64,000 bases of DNA from Spirochaetes bacterium GWB1_60_80 (GCA_001829185.1 MIAR01000032.1:206133-270132), one strand, 5' to 3'; numbered from the stretch's first letter, positions 50,704 through 60,631 are shown. The notes: generated from the letters alone by a model not told the origin. Made by a program: numbers and translations.

Positions 50704-51767
50704 ACCAGACGATTGTTAAATTGATCAGGCTGCTTAAGTGGCTGGTGCCGGTGGTCATTATTGTCGCCGCTTTGGTGTTCAAGAATTTGGTTGACAATCG
50801 GGTGGCGGTGGTGGCCGAGCAGCCACCCATTCCGGTGCGCACCCTCCAGCCGATACGGGGTGACCAGGAGCGCACGCTGCAGCTCAACGGCTACGTCGAG
50901 TCCGAAAGCATGGTGACGGTATTGCCGCTGGTTTCCGGCATCCTGCAGGAACTGTTCGTTGACGCCGGCGACCACGTCCGCAAGGACCAGATCATCGGCC
51001 GCATCGAATCGGCCCGCTACGAGCTGCAATTGCGCCAGGCCGAGGCGGCCTACTTCGCCGCCAAGTCCAGCTACGACCGGGTGCTTCAGCTCTACCAGTC
51101 CGGCGTCAGTAGCCAGCAGAATCTCGACCAGGCGCGCGGCCAGTACGACGCCTACGCCAGCCAGTACGAGCTGGCCCGCCTACAGCTGGATTACGCCAGC
51201 GTCAAGAGCCCGGTCGACGGCGTGGTGTTGATGCGCCACCTCAGCGTCGGCTCTATCGCCGCGCCGGAGCGGCCGCTGGTCACCATCGGCGACCTGGACG
51301 ATCTGGTGGTGCGGGCCCGCATCCCGGAAAAATATTACCCGTTGTTTCAGGAGCGGCGCGCCGACTTGCCCATCACCATCACCACCTCAGGCGGCCTGCA
51401 CTACACTGGTCGCATCCGCACCATCAGTCCTTTCGTGTCGGCCGAGACCAAGAATTTCGAGACCAGCATCAGCATCGACGATAACCGCGGTTTGCTGCGG
51501 CCAGGCATGTTCATCTCGATGGTCTTCCAGTTGGAGCGCTGGGCCGACGTCCTTTATCTGCCGTTTGAAGCCCTTTCGGGCGGCAATACCTTATGGCGGG
51601 TGAATGAGGGATTGGCCCAGCCGATAGGCTTCGTTCCGTCGTCCAGCGCCGACGATGCCTTCCTGGTTCCCGAAGAATACGCTAGTTATGATTTCATCAT
51701 CGAAGGCCAGTACTTCGTCTACGACGGCGCGCCGGTCCGCCAAGTGCTCGGAAGGCAGGATCCATGA
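50700..51767 (+). CDS. RND efflux periplasmic adaptor (MFP/HlyD family)
   Basis: 355 residues, GTG start, GGGAGG upstream. N-terminal membrane anchor (about 10-27), then the lipoyl-like halves (VLPLVSGILQELFVDAGDHVRKDQIIGRI and YASVKSPVDGVVLMRHLSVGSIA) around a short coiled coil (about 108-160), a beta-barrel (LVVRARIPEKYYPLF) and the membrane-proximal end. It links the inner-membrane pump to the TolC-type channel. No lipobox, unlike AcrA. Confidence 0.93.
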   Translation: MNQTIVKLIRLLKWLVPVVIIVAALVFKNLVDNRVAVVAEQPPIPVRTLQPIRGDQERTLQLNGYVESESMVTVLPLVSGILQELFVDAGDHVRKDQIIGRIESARYELQLRQAEAAYFAAKSSYDRVLQLYQSGVSSQQNLDQARGQYDAYASQYELARLQLDYASVKSPVDGVVLMRHLSVGSIAAPERPLVTIGDLDDLVVRARIPEKYYPLFQERRADLPITITTSGGLHYTGRIRTISPFVSAETKNFETSISIDDNRGLLRPGMFISMVFQLERWADVLYLPFEALSGGNTLWRVNEGLAQPIGFVPSSSADDAFLVPEEYASYDFIIEGQYFVYDGAPVRQVLGRQDP

Positions 51768-54700
51768 AGCTGTCGGATTTCGGCGTTAACCATCCGGCCA
51801 TCGTCGGCATCATCCTCCTGATGCTGCTGGTCTTCGGCGTCATCGCCGGCCTGTCCATGAATTCGGAGATGATACCGCCGGTCGGTTTACCTGGTGCTGT
51901 CATCGTTACTGTCTATCCGGGCGCTGGCGCCCGCGAGGTGGAGCGCGATATCTCGCGCATCCTGGAAAACCAGCTGGCCACCCTGGCCGGCGTCTCCAAC
52001 CTGACATCAAGCAGCGCCGATTCCTATTCCCTGGTTTCGCTGGAGTTTAAGGACAACGTCAATGTCCACGAGAAGCTGCCCCAGATTCGCGAGTTAATCA
52101 ACGGCGTCCTCGACCAGCTGCCGGAAAATATCGAAGGCGCGCCGGTCATCTATATTATGGAGGCTTCCAGCTTCCTGCCCATTTTCTCGGTGCGTATTGA
52201 CAGCAGCATGGACCTGATCAACCTGACCGACTACATCGAGAATAACGTCAGTCCGGCTATCGCCCGCATCGCTGGCGTTTCCAAGATTAACGTGGTGGGT
52301 GGCATTGGCCGCGAGGTGCGCATCAGGCTCAATACCGAAGAGATGGCGGCCCGACAGATTTCAGCGCTGTCAATTTATGAGGCCCTGCGATATAACAACC
52401 TGAACGTGCCTTCGGGCAACGCTCTGTACCGTAGCCGTGAAATGTCCTTCACCACCCAAGGCGCCTTTTCCGACTTGCAGGAACTGGAGAACATGACCAT
52501 CGGCTTCAGCGACGGCTCCTACATCTATCTGAAGGATGTAGCCACCATCCAGGTGCAGAGCGAGGAGCCGGACATCATGATCCGTTCCGGCGGCCAGAAT
52601 TACCTGATGCTGGACGTGCTGAAGCGCGACGACGGCGACACCATCGCCATTGCCGCCGCCGCCATCCTGGCCCTGGAGCAGATCAAGGCCGAGACGCACG
52701 GCGTAGTCGGCTATTCGATAGTCAGCAACCAGGCCGAGACCACCCAACAATCCTTGGCCACGGTTTTCGAGGCCGGTCTGTCGGGGCTGATTCTGACGGT
52801 CATCATCATCCTGATTTTCTTGCACGACCTGCGCGCCACCATTATCATTTCCATTTCCATTCCGCTGTCCATTCTGTTTACCATCATGGGCCTGTATATC
52901 ACCGGCCGCTCGCTTAACTTGCTGTCGCTGTCCGGCATGGTGGTGGCCATCGGCATGATCGTCGACAACTCCATCGTCATCCTGGAGAATACCTATAACC
53001 ACTTCCGGGTATCCGGCGACAAGCGGGCGGCGGCCCTGAAAGGCGCTCACGAGGTCGGCGGCGCTATTCTGGCCTCGACCACCACCTCGATCTGCGTCTT
53101 CGCGCCGCTCTTGTTTTTGACCGGTATCATCGGCATTGTCATGAATGACCTGTCGCTGTCCATCGTCTTTGCGCTGGGCGCCTCGGCCTTGGTGGCTGTG
53201 TTCATCGTGCCGTGGTTGTCTTCGCTGATTCTCAAGAAAGACGAACTGGCGCGCAAGCCAGCCCTGCTGCGCAAGCTGGAGGCCGGCATCGACACGGCGT
53301 TCGACGCCATCGTCAAGGCTTACCAGAGGCTGCTCAAGCGTGCCATGGCTAACAAATTGTTCACGGTGGTTCTGGCCTTGGCCTTGTTGGTCAGCAGCGT
53401 TATGCTCTTGTCCATCCTGAAGATCAGCTTCATCCCGCCGACCGACACCGGTGAGTTCGAGATACACATCGAGACGCCGGCTGGCTATACCCTGGACCGC
53501 ACCCGCCAGAAGGTGGACGAGCTGGACACGCTAGTGCGCCAGCTGGTGCCGGAAATCGAGACGGCCGTTTTCTACGTCGGTACCGGCAGCTCGCTGGCCA
53601 TCACCGGTTCCAGTAACCAAGCCTTTGCGCGCATCCGGCTGGTGCCGTCGGAAGCCAGACAACGGCAGGTGCACCAGATCATCCCGCTGGTTCAGGCCGG
53701 CGTTACCGACAGCCTGGCCGACTGCGACATTACGGTGCTGAACGGTGGCTTCGACGCCCTGCTGGCGCTCGGGACTGGCGGCCAAGGTTTCCAGATGGAA
53801 ATCTACGGCAGTAATCTGGATGATGTTACGGCCACGGCCGAGATGGCCGAGACCCTGCTGGCGGCCGATCCCGACGTTTTCAAGACCGAGATTTCGGTGC
53901 GTACCGACCGCGAGCAGCTCTACGCCAACTTGAGCCAATCGTATATGGGCACTTTAGGTGTGACGCCTTATGAGGCCGGTGTCACCAGCCGCATCTTGTT
54001 TGGCGGCATGTCGGCCGGCATCCTGCGCGAAGGCGAGTCTGACTACCCGATCCGCATCAGCTCCGACATCGCCGACCGTAAGCTGGACGAGGACGTTCTT
54101 AACCGCATCACTATCCGCACCCGGGATGGCCGGCTGATTACTTTCGCCGCCTTCTCCGAGATCGAGGCCCGCCAGACGCTGTCGCAGATCTCGCGCCGCA
54201 ACCGCAACTTCTCGGTGGAGGTGCGCGGCTACCTGAATACCGAGGACCAGTCGGGGGTTACCGCCCGCATGAACGCCGGCATGGCCGCCTTGCAACTGCC
54301 CTTCGGCGTCCGCTACTCCACCGCCGGCACCAGCGCCCTGATCGGCGACTCGCTGGCCAGCCTGGGCCTGATGCTGGCCATCAGCCTGTTCCTGGTCTAC
54401 TCGGTGATGGTTATCCAGTTCGAGCGCTTCATGCAGCCGTTGCTTATCATGGCGGCAATCCCGTTCTGCCTGATCGGCGTGGTGCTTGGGTTATACATTT
54501 TTAACTCGGCGTTATCGATCATCGCCATGCTGGCGCTGATAACCCTCGGCGGTACGGTGGTGAACAACGCCATCGTGCTGGTGGACTATACCAACATGCT
54601 CCGGCGCGACCTGGGCATGAGCCTGGATACCGCCATCCTGGAGGCTGCCAGCAACCGCTTCCGCCCCATCATGATGACCTCGCTGACTACCATCTTGGGT

Positions 54701-54901
54701 GTTCTGCCGATGGCGTTGGCTGTCGGCAACGGTTCGGAGGTCTACGCCCCGCTGGGCCAGGCCATTTTCGGCGGCATGATCACCTCGACGGTGATAACCT
54801 TGATCATCATTCCGATGCTCTATGAGATTCTCGAAAAGCGCAAGGCGCAACTGACCCAGACCTTCAATAAGTATTTCCGGGAGGATACCAATGCGGAGTA
54901 A
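51764..54901 (+). CDS. RND efflux pump, inner-membrane component (AcrB/MdtB-like)
   Basis: 1045 residues, usual for the family. Twelve membrane segments in the 1+5 plus 1+5 layout with two large periplasmic loops (about 35-330 and 560-870). TM4 carries GMIVDNSIVILENTYNHF, where the Asp-Asp pair of AcrB is Asp-Asn; this variant is common in non-proteobacterial pumps. TM10 shows GGTVVNNAIVLVDYTNMLRR. The C-terminus ends QTFNKYFRED. It should export drugs, bile-like or lipid compounds with the proton gradient. It overlaps the adaptor gene by four bases and the lipoprotein gene by 11. Confidence 0.95.
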   Translation: MKLSDFGVNHPAIVGIILLMLLVFGVIAGLSMNSEMIPPVGLPGAVIVTVYPGAGAREVERDISRILENQLATLAGVSNLTSSSADSYSLVSLEFKDNVNVHEKLPQIRELINGVLDQLPENIEGAPVIYIMEASSFLPIFSVRIDSSMDLINLTDYIENNVSPAIARIAGVSKINVVGGIGREVRIRLNTEEMAARQISALSIYEALRYNNLNVPSGNALYRSREMSFTTQGAFSDLQELENMTIGFSDGSYIYLKDVATIQVQSEEPDIMIRSGGQNYLMLDVLKRDDGDTIAIAAAAILALEQIKAETHGVVGYSIVSNQAETTQQSLATVFEAGLSGLILTVIIILIFLHDLRATIIISISIPLSILFTIMGLYITGRSLNLLSLSGMVVAIGMIVDNSIVILENTYNHFRVSGDKRAAALKGAHEVGGAILASTTTSICVFAPLLFLTGIIGIVMNDLSLSIVFALGASALVAVFIVPWLSSLILKKDELARKPALLRKLEAGIDTAFDAIVKAYQRLLKRAMANKLFTVVLALALLVSSVMLLSILKISFIPPTDTGEFEIHIETPAGYTLDRTRQKVDELDTLVRQLVPEIETAVFYVGTGSSLAITGSSNQAFARIRLVPSEARQRQVHQIIPLVQAGVTDSLADCDITVLNGGFDALLALGTGGQGFQMEIYGSNLDDVTATAEMAETLLAADPDVFKTEISVRTDREQLYANLSQSYMGTLGVTPYEAGVTSRILFGGMSAGILREGESDYPIRISSDIADRKLDEDVLNRITIRTRDGRLITFAAFSEIEARQTLSQISRRNRNFSVEVRGYLNTEDQSGVTARMNAGMAALQLPFGVRYSTAGTSALIGDSLASLGLMLAISLFLVYSVMVIQFERFMQPLLIMAAIPFCLIGVVLGLYIFNSALSIIAMLALITLGGTVVNNAIVLVDYTNMLRRDLGMSLDTAILEAASNRFRPIMMTSLTTILGVLPMALAVGNGSEVYAPLGQAIFGGMITSTVITLIIIPMLYEILEKRKAQLTQTFNKYFREDTNAE

Positions 54902-56339
54902 TAATTATTTTATAAACATGACGACTGCCGTCGCAGCAGCACGGCCCGCGGCGCGCTGTTTGCCTAGCCTGGCTGCGGCCGCCTTGGTACTGGTCCTGGC
55001 GCTATTCCTGAGTGCCTGTTCGTCGGTATTCACCTCGTCCATCGCCGGAACCATTGTCGATATGGAAGCGGCCGACGACGGCACCGTCACTGGCGTAAGC
55101 AATGCCAACGTCTACCTGTACATCGACCAGGCCGACTGCCTGGCTGACCTGGCCGCCTGGGTGGAGGGCGACGACAGCTCGCTGCCGGACGCCCCGACCA
55201 AGGCCGAGTACCTGTACTTCCAAAGCACGGCTACCGACGTCGACGGCGGTTACCAGTTCAACGGCTTTGTCTGGCAGACGCTGTTCCCGCAGTTTGGCAA
55301 AACAGCCGACCGCCACGAGGTGTTCTTGTTGATCTACCATCCGGACTACGGGCTGTGGCCGAACCCGGTGCCGCTGTTCATCGTTTCCGACGTGACCACT
55401 CAGCTGGCCAGGATCGAGATTCTCGATCTGTGGCACGACGCCAAGCTGACCGGCCGGGTGACCGACTGGTCTAACTACGTAATCAATAGTGGCACCCCTG
55501 ACCCGGAGGTGGCCGAGGATCAGCTGGGGTTGACCGGTGTCAGCGTCAGTTTCTACGTGGCCGAGGAATGGGACTACGATGCCGACGGCAATATTATTGA
55601 AGCCAAATACCCGTCCCGGCCGACCGGGACGGCCACCACCGGCGACGATGGCTACTGGACGGCCGACCTGCGCTTCCCGATGCAGCCGAACCGGGCTGAA
55701 GATCTCGGCCAGGCGCCGGTGCGCATCACCTACGGCAATACCAATTACCGGGCCAACGATTACGCCGACGGAACCGACCTGGACAACCGCAACGGCATCG
55801 GCGGCACGGCGGTCGGCCGGGTGCGGGTCGATCAGGACTTTGACGACGATGGCCGCACGGCCACTGTTGGTGACTGGGATGACGCCTTCCAGCTGATTAC
55901 TATCCTCCGTGAAAGTGACGACGAGCCACTTAACGAGATAACGCCGGTGATGATGCAGCGCTGGCGCTTCAGCACTACGGTGCGTGGCCGGGTGTGGCAA
56001 TATGATGTTCCAGATACTCCACCAAAGGTGTATCTCAACGGCGTCAAGGTAACTTTGGCCACCGCCAATCAGGCTGGCGACCCGGCAGTGGATTATACCG
56101 CCGAGCAGACCGTCGGCGAGGACAGCGCCGATGGCTATTTCAATTTCGGCACGGTCAGCTGGGACCTCAGCCAAATCTTGAACGGGGACCCAGCCCTCCT
56201 GGATGCCGCCCGCAAGGCTGGCCGCATCAACTATACTGTGGATTTACCGGACGACGCCGAATTCGCTGCAACCTGGCCGCTAGACGCCGAATTGACGCCC
56301 GGGCAGGCCGTGAACCTGGAACTGGAATTTACGCCATGA
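54891..56339 (+). CDS. Lipoprotein with three carboxypeptidase-regulatory-like domains, inside the RND operon
   Basis: 482 residues. A long N-terminal region leads to the lipobox LSAC (Cys about 43). Three stretches begin with the strand pattern of CarboxypepD_reg/CNA_B beta-sandwiches: SIAGTIVDMEAADDG (about 50), AKLTGRVTDWSNYV (about 184) and TTVRGRVWQYDVPD (about 362), with partial repeats of GVxVxxY and GYWxADL. It is placed between the pump and TolC genes with an 11-base overlap at the start and ATGA at the end, so it is made along with them. Such a gene is not a standard part of tripartite pumps; role unknown. Confidence 0.8.
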   Translation: MRSNNYFINMTTAVAAARPAARCLPSLAAAALVLVLALFLSACSSVFTSSIAGTIVDMEAADDGTVTGVSNANVYLYIDQADCLADLAAWVEGDDSSLPDAPTKAEYLYFQSTATDVDGGYQFNGFVWQTLFPQFGKTADRHEVFLLIYHPDYGLWPNPVPLFIVSDVTTQLARIEILDLWHDAKLTGRVTDWSNYVINSGTPDPEVAEDQLGLTGVSVSFYVAEEWDYDADGNIIEAKYPSRPTGTATTGDDGYWTADLRFPMQPNRAEDLGQAPVRITYGNTNYRANDYADGTDLDNRNGIGGTAVGRVRVDQDFDDDGRTATVGDWDDAFQLITILRESDDEPLNEITPVMMQRWRFSTTVRGRVWQYDVPDTPPKVYLNGVKVTLATANQAGDPAVDYTAEQTVGEDSADGYFNFGTVSWDLSQILNGDPALLDAARKAGRINYTVDLPDDAEFAATWPLDAELTPGQAVNLELEFTP

Positions 56340-57895
56340 TAAAAACCAATCACCAACTGACGCTGTTGTTGGGTTTGCTGTTGGCGCTGTCCTTCACTGG
56401 CATCGCTCCGCTGGCGGCCCAGACCACGATCGGCGAGTTTCAACCGGTTTTCGAGGCGACCCTGACGGCCTTCGGCGCCTTGATCGACTTCTCGCAGCCG
56501 GTGGCCCTGACGCCGCTGCCGGCTGCCGGCTCGGTCGCCGGTCCGGGCGCAGATTCGGCCGCCGACTCTGGCGCCCTGGTCGCTACTTTACAGCCGCCCT
56601 ACGGCTTGAGCGAGCTCCTGACTCTGGCCATTGAGAACAGTCCGGCCATCCTGGCGGTACGCAGCCAAGTACAGGCCGCCACGGCCGACCTGCGTGCCGC
56701 CGAGGGCCGCCGTTGGCCGAGTTTCGACGTCGAGACCTCCGGTTCCTTGATCGGCAATCCTCTGGGACCCATCAGCATCCGCGCCGGCCAGCTCGGCATC
56801 ATCGGCGGCGTGGCCGTGCCCACCCAAGATATGCTGATTTATAGCGGTATGGAAAACACCTACTATAAATTCGGTATCACCGGCTCGCTGCCGGTCTTCA
56901 CCTGGGGTAAGCTAACCCTCGGCATCGACGTGGCGCGACGGGGCGTGGCCATCGCCGCGCTGCAGTATCGCAAGGCTATTCACGAAGCCAGGCTGCAGGT
57001 ACGCGGCAATTTTGATAGCTTGGCCTATATCATGGAGGCTATCGCCGTTACCGAGTTGAACCGTCGGGTAGGCGCCAGGCTAAACGAGATTGCCGAGCGC
57101 AGCGCGGTCGTCGGCTTCCTGACTGCCACCGATGTCTACACCATCCGCATCCAGCTCAAGGAAATCGACATCGCCCTGGCCCGATTGGAGGAACAACGCG
57201 ACCGCCTGCTATCCGACTTGGCCCGGTTGACCGGCCTGGCTGGCTTGAGCGCCGGCGACTTGAACCTGGAGGTCCAGGGGGCCGGTCAGTCGCGCTGGGA
57301 TGAAGCCCGCACCGGCCAGCTGATGCTGGCTGGCAGCTTTGACCTACTCAGCCTGCGCCTGTTGGTGGAAGTGCGCGACGGCATGCGGCAGTTGGCCGCC
57401 CGCCAGGCGCAAGGGCTACCGGACATTGGCCTACAGGTCGAGTTATCCTACGCCGGTCCACGCTTTCCCTTCCTGGAGATCGACTGGTTCCGCCAGGACG
57501 ACTACCAGCTGACCATCAGCCTGGGCACCTCCGGCGGCGTTTTCGGCAATCCGGTCCGGGCCGGCGAGGCTGCCCGGGCGGTGGCCGAATACGACGAGAC
57601 GGTCCAGCGCAGCCGAGAGGCCGAGCGTAGCGTCCGCAGCTTCTTGCGCGAAACTTTTTTAGCCATCGACCTGCAGCGTATCCGTTTGGAGTTTTTTCAG
57701 CTACAGCAGCAGGCCTGGCTGGCCGAACTCCGGCTCAAGCAGCTGGCCATCCAGGCCGGCGCCGGCGACGAGACCGAGTACCTGCGCCAGTTGATGGAGT
57801 GCCTGGGCAAGCTGGCCGAGGGCTACGGCAGCCTGGCCGAGTATCGGGGCAGCCTGCTGAAGCTGGAAGGCGCGGTTGGTTTAGCCGCCGAATAG
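56336..57895 (+). CDS. TolC-family outer membrane efflux protein
   Basis: 519 residues with a signal peptide (LLLGLLLALSFTGIAPLAAQ). Two repeats of the OEP fold: SELLTLAIENSPAILAVRSQVQAATADLRAAEGRRWPSFDV (about 98-138) and a matching second part from about 330 (LRLLVEVRDGMRQLAARQAQGLPDIGLQVELSYAG). Long coiled-coil helices for the periplasmic tunnel. A segment of about 55 residues before the first helix (about 40-95) is Ala/Gly/Pro-rich. It completes the tripartite pump. The gene ends 16 bases from the stop of the convergent DinB gene; no clear terminator. Confidence 0.92.
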   Translation: MIKTNHQLTLLLGLLLALSFTGIAPLAAQTTIGEFQPVFEATLTAFGALIDFSQPVALTPLPAAGSVAGPGADSAADSGALVATLQPPYGLSELLTLAIENSPAILAVRSQVQAATADLRAAEGRRWPSFDVETSGSLIGNPLGPISIRAGQLGIIGGVAVPTQDMLIYSGMENTYYKFGITGSLPVFTWGKLTLGIDVARRGVAIAALQYRKAIHEARLQVRGNFDSLAYIMEAIAVTELNRRVGARLNEIAERSAVVGFLTATDVYTIRIQLKEIDIALARLEEQRDRLLSDLARLTGLAGLSAGDLNLEVQGAGQSRWDEARTGQLMLAGSFDLLSLRLLVEVRDGMRQLAARQAQGLPDIGLQVELSYAGPRFPFLEIDWFRQDDYQLTISLGTSGGVFGNPVRAGEAARAVAEYDETVQRSREAERSVRSFLRETFLAIDLQRIRLEFFQLQQQAWLAELRLKQLAIQAGAGDETEYLRQLMECLGKLAEGYGSLAEYRGSLLKLEGAVGLAAE

Positions 57896-57911
57896 CCGGT
57901 TGTCTGTGAGC

Positions 57912-58433
57912 CTACGAAACGTAGGACACGAAGCTGTTAAAATCGTTGGCGATGCCGTGCTGGTCCAGGATGGCCGAAATCTCGCCCCGGTGGTGGGTAC
58001 CGTGGTTGAGCACCTGGAATATGGTGTGCCAGAGGGTGCGTTCCAGTTCCTGGCCGTTGGTGCTGCGGTAGCGGACGCGCCGCTCGAATTCGGACTCCGG
58101 CAGCTCGGCCACGAAGCGGCTTAGCAAGGCGCCGGTTTCACGCAGCAGGGCAATGGTTTTGGCACGGTCGCCTTTGATGGTGGCGCGCAAGGCCTGGAGG
58201 TCGGCGCTGATAATGGCTTGGCCGGCCAGGCAGGCATAGCTACCGAAGCTGGCGTAACGTTGCAACCAGAGGGCGATAGCCCAAGCCATGTGCTCGGTGA
58301 TGCCGTCGATGCTCTTGAAGTAGACGCCGACGTCCTGGCTAGCCAGGTCAGCTGGTGCGGCGGCGATGATATTGAGCATGGCTGTGGCCGCCTGGTCGTT
58401 ATATTCGGCTAGGCGTTGCAGTACGAGCTTCAT
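57912..58433 (-). CDS. DinB-family protein
   Basis: 173 residues forming a four-helix bundle. Metal-binding His are in GITEHMAWAIALWLQRY (about 48) and VLNHGTHHRGEISAIL (about 141-156), the DinB triad. Family members include bacillithiol and mycothiol transferases, and many are metal-dependent hydrolases or transferases of unknown substrate. Overlaps its upstream partner by four bases. Confidence 0.87.
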   Translation of the reverse strand: MKLVLQRLAEYNDQAATAMLNIIAAAPADLASQDVGVYFKSIDGITEHMAWAIALWLQRYASFGSYACLAGQAIISADLQALRATIKGDRAKTIALLRETGALLSRFVAELPESEFERRVRYRSTNGQELERTLWHTIFQVLNHGTHHRGEISAILDQHGIANDFNSFVSYVS

Positions 58434-58987
58434 GGGGTAGCCTCCTTAGTGGCCTGCTTGTCGCGCAGGAACTTGACCAGAATCAGGGCCAGCAGGGCCA
58501 GGTAGCCGATGCTGACCATATAGGTATGGAAGGAAGAGCGCCAGGTACCGGGCAGGGCTAGCTGCCCGATCAGGGACAGAACTACGTAAAATAACCCGAA
58601 GCGGACGATGAGGGTCTGGACGCCACGCCGTTCCAACAGTCCCATCAAGGGTACCAGGCTTAGGCAGGCCCATTGGGCAAACAAGCCAAATTGGTCGGCG
58701 CCGGGATTGGTCCAGGGCGAATTGTTGACCACGAACCATTCGACCATCAGTCCGACCAGGCCAAAAACGGCCGCATAAGCCAGGACTAGCCGCGGCCGAG
58801 TCTGCAACCAGCGTAGCATCAGGTGGCACAGCAGGTAGACCAGACCCAGGTACAGCGTATCAAAGGCCAGCGCGGACAGGAAGGCCATCAGGTCGCCCTG
58901 TACCAGGACAGCCAGCTGCCATTTGCCGATTGCGGCCGTCAAGAGGCCGGAAATAATGAATACGGGGGCTTCCAGGAAGTTTTTCAT
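58430..58987 (-). CDS. Small multi-spanning membrane protein
   Basis: 185 residues with about six membrane segments (VFIISGLLTAAIGKWQLAVL, LAFDTLYLGLVYLLCHLML, LVLAYAAVFGLVGLMVEWFVV, and others). No family recognised. GGAAGGA precedes the ATG, and a promoter with TACAAT lies 12 bases upstream. It probably forms one operon with the DinB-family protein. Confidence 0.7.
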   Translation of the reverse strand: MKNFLEAPVFIISGLLTAAIGKWQLAVLVQGDLMAFLSALAFDTLYLGLVYLLCHLMLRWLQTRPRLVLAYAAVFGLVGLMVEWFVVNNSPWTNPGADQFGLFAQWACLSLVPLMGLLERRGVQTLIVRFGLFYVVLSLIGQLALPGTWRSSFHTYMVSIGYLALLALILVKFLRDKQATKEATP

Positions 58988-58999
58988 AGTGTTCCTTCC

Positions 59000-59028
59000 A
59001 TTGTATGGTATTACGGCCGGAAAGTCAC
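59000..59028 (-). promoter_or_regulatory. Candidate promoter of the membrane protein/DinB operon
   Basis: Minus strand GTGACT, 17 bases, TACAAT, then 12 bases with GGAAGGA to ATG 58987. A short but not leaderless 5' end. Confidence 0.45.
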
Positions 59029-59090
59029 GCTAGCGTCGAGTCGGGCGCCATGTTTGACCTAGCGGGTCGGCCTAGTCGCTAGCCGATCCA

Positions 59091-59996
59091 TCAGGTGCTG
59101 ATTTCGATCCGGTCGCGGCCATTGGCCTTGGCCCGGTAAAGGGCTTCGTCGGCGCGACGCAGGATGTCGTCGGGGCCGTCGCCGCTCTGGCTGACGGTGA
59201 CGCCGGCGCTGGCGCTGATGCGTAACCGTTGCGTGCCGTTGCTCACCTCGGTTGCCGAGCAAGCCCGGCGGATGCGGTCGGCCAGGTGGCTGGCTTCCTC
59301 GAGTCCGGTTTCCGGCAGCAGCACGCAGAATTCCTCGCCGCCATACCGGGTTACCACATCCGAAGCGCGCACCGCGCCAATCCAGGCCAGGGCGGCGTGC
59401 TTGAGGGCCTCGTCACCAAACTGGTGCCCGAAGTTGTCGTTGACGTCCTTGAAGTGATCCAGGTCTAGCATCACCAGGCCCAGGCAGCGTTTATAGCGCC
59501 GGCAGCGGTCCAGCTCTTCATCCAGCCGGCGGTTGAAGTAGCGCCGGTTGTAGGCGGCCGTAAGAACGTCCTTCATGGCCAATTCGGCTAGTAGCCGTTC
59601 GCGCTGCACGGCCTCGGTGACGTCCTGGATCAGGATGTAGGCGTAGACCACCTTGCCGGCAGCCTTGATCGGTCCCATCGTGCACTGTTGCTCCATCAAG
59701 GCGTCGAAAACGGGATCCGCCCCGACCATCGGCAAGCGAATCAGGTGGCCGTGGACGCGTTGCGAAAAGTAAGCGAAGTTGCCGAAGGAAAAGACGCTGC
59801 GCAGGTTACGCTGGAAGGCTGGCTTGCCCAGCTCCGGGAAAAGCTCAACCAGGTTGCGCTCCAGCACCTCCTGGCGACGCAGGCCGGAAGCGTGCTCCAG
59901 CCAGGGGTTCCAGTGCACCACCCGGCAGTTGGCGTCGATTACGATGACGCCAAAGCCAATGGTATCGATGATTTGGGTAAGGTCGGGTTCGCTCAT
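59091..59996 (-). CDS. PAS-GGDEF diguanylate cyclase
   Basis: 301 residues. A PAS domain (about 8-120: IIDTIGFGVIVIDANCRVVHWNPWLEHASGL) leads to a GGDEF domain (about 138-298): DVLTAAYNRRYFNRRLDEEL, MLDLDHFKDVNDNFGH with the metal-binding Asp, RYGGEEFCVLLPE with the active site GGEEF, and RASD five residues before it, the inhibitory I-site RxxD. It should make cyclic di-GMP with product inhibition. Overlaps the CheC-like gene by four bases. Confidence 0.93.
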   Translation of the reverse strand: MSEPDLTQIIDTIGFGVIVIDANCRVVHWNPWLEHASGLRRQEVLERNLVELFPELGKPAFQRNLRSVFSFGNFAYFSQRVHGHLIRLPMVGADPVFDALMEQQCTMGPIKAAGKVVYAYILIQDVTEAVQRERLLAELAMKDVLTAAYNRRYFNRRLDEELDRCRRYKRCLGLVMLDLDHFKDVNDNFGHQFGDEALKHAALAWIGAVRASDVVTRYGGEEFCVLLPETGLEEASHLADRIRRACSATEVSNGTQRLRISASAGVTVSQSGDGPDDILRRADEALYRAKANGRDRIEIST

Positions 59997-60631
59997 GACA
60001 GGCTTTGGATCATTTCGTCCACGGCGCGCTTCAACCAGATCGTCGAGTCCTCGCCCGTAACGAGGAAAAGCAGGCCGACCACGTCCTGACGCTCGAAGTG
60101 GAACAGCGTCTTGAAGACTAGTGCCAACGAGCTGTTGGCCTGGAGGTGGCGATGGATTAGGTCGCGGTCGATCGGTCCGGTGATGTAGCGCGGCGGCTCG
60201 TAGGAGACGATGTCACGCAAAATCTCGGCCACCTTGCCGACGCAGGCGCCGATGATGATGTTGCCGATCTCGATGACTATTTCCTTTTCCAGGGAGTCGA
60301 GCGGCTGCGCGTCCCGCTCGGGCGTGGCTTCGATCTGAAACAGTTCCACCAGCTTGCGGCTTTCCTTCTCGGGTAGGACTAGGAAGCTGGTGCCGCTGAA
60401 GCGACCGAAAAAGAATTGCTCGACCATGCTGTAGGCGGCCGGATCGTCGATCTCGCCTTGCACGAAGTCGGCGATGTTGGCGGAGTCGATCTGGGTAATC
60501 TTGGGGACGTGCAGTACCACATGCAGGTCGATGACTTCGGACAAGGCGGCGGCGGCTTGTCCGAAGCCGATGTTCATAGTTTCCTGCAGGGCGTCCAATT
60601 CAAGGCTGCTAAAAGTGATGGAATCGCTCAC
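59993..60631 (-). CDS. CheC/CheX-like phosphatase
   Basis: 212 residues. Two copies of the CheC active-site helix pattern ExxN: LQETMNIGFGQAAAALSEV (about 15-33) and EIVIEIGNIIIGACVGKVAEIL (about 117-138). Both Glu/Asn pairs are intact, so it should dephosphorylate phospho-CheY. It lies between a single-domain response regulator and a diguanylate cyclase gene, each joined by ATGA overlaps, and so is the likely off-switch of this module. Confidence 0.85.
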   Translation of the reverse strand: MSDSITFSSLELDALQETMNIGFGQAAAALSEVIDLHVVLHVPKITQIDSANIADFVQGEIDDPAAYSMVEQFFFGRFSGTSFLVLPEKESRKLVELFQIEATPERDAQPLDSLEKEIVIEIGNIIIGACVGKVAEILRDIVSYEPPRYITGPIDRDLIHRHLQANSSLALVFKTLFHFERQDVVGLLFLVTGEDSTIWLKRAVDEMIQSLS

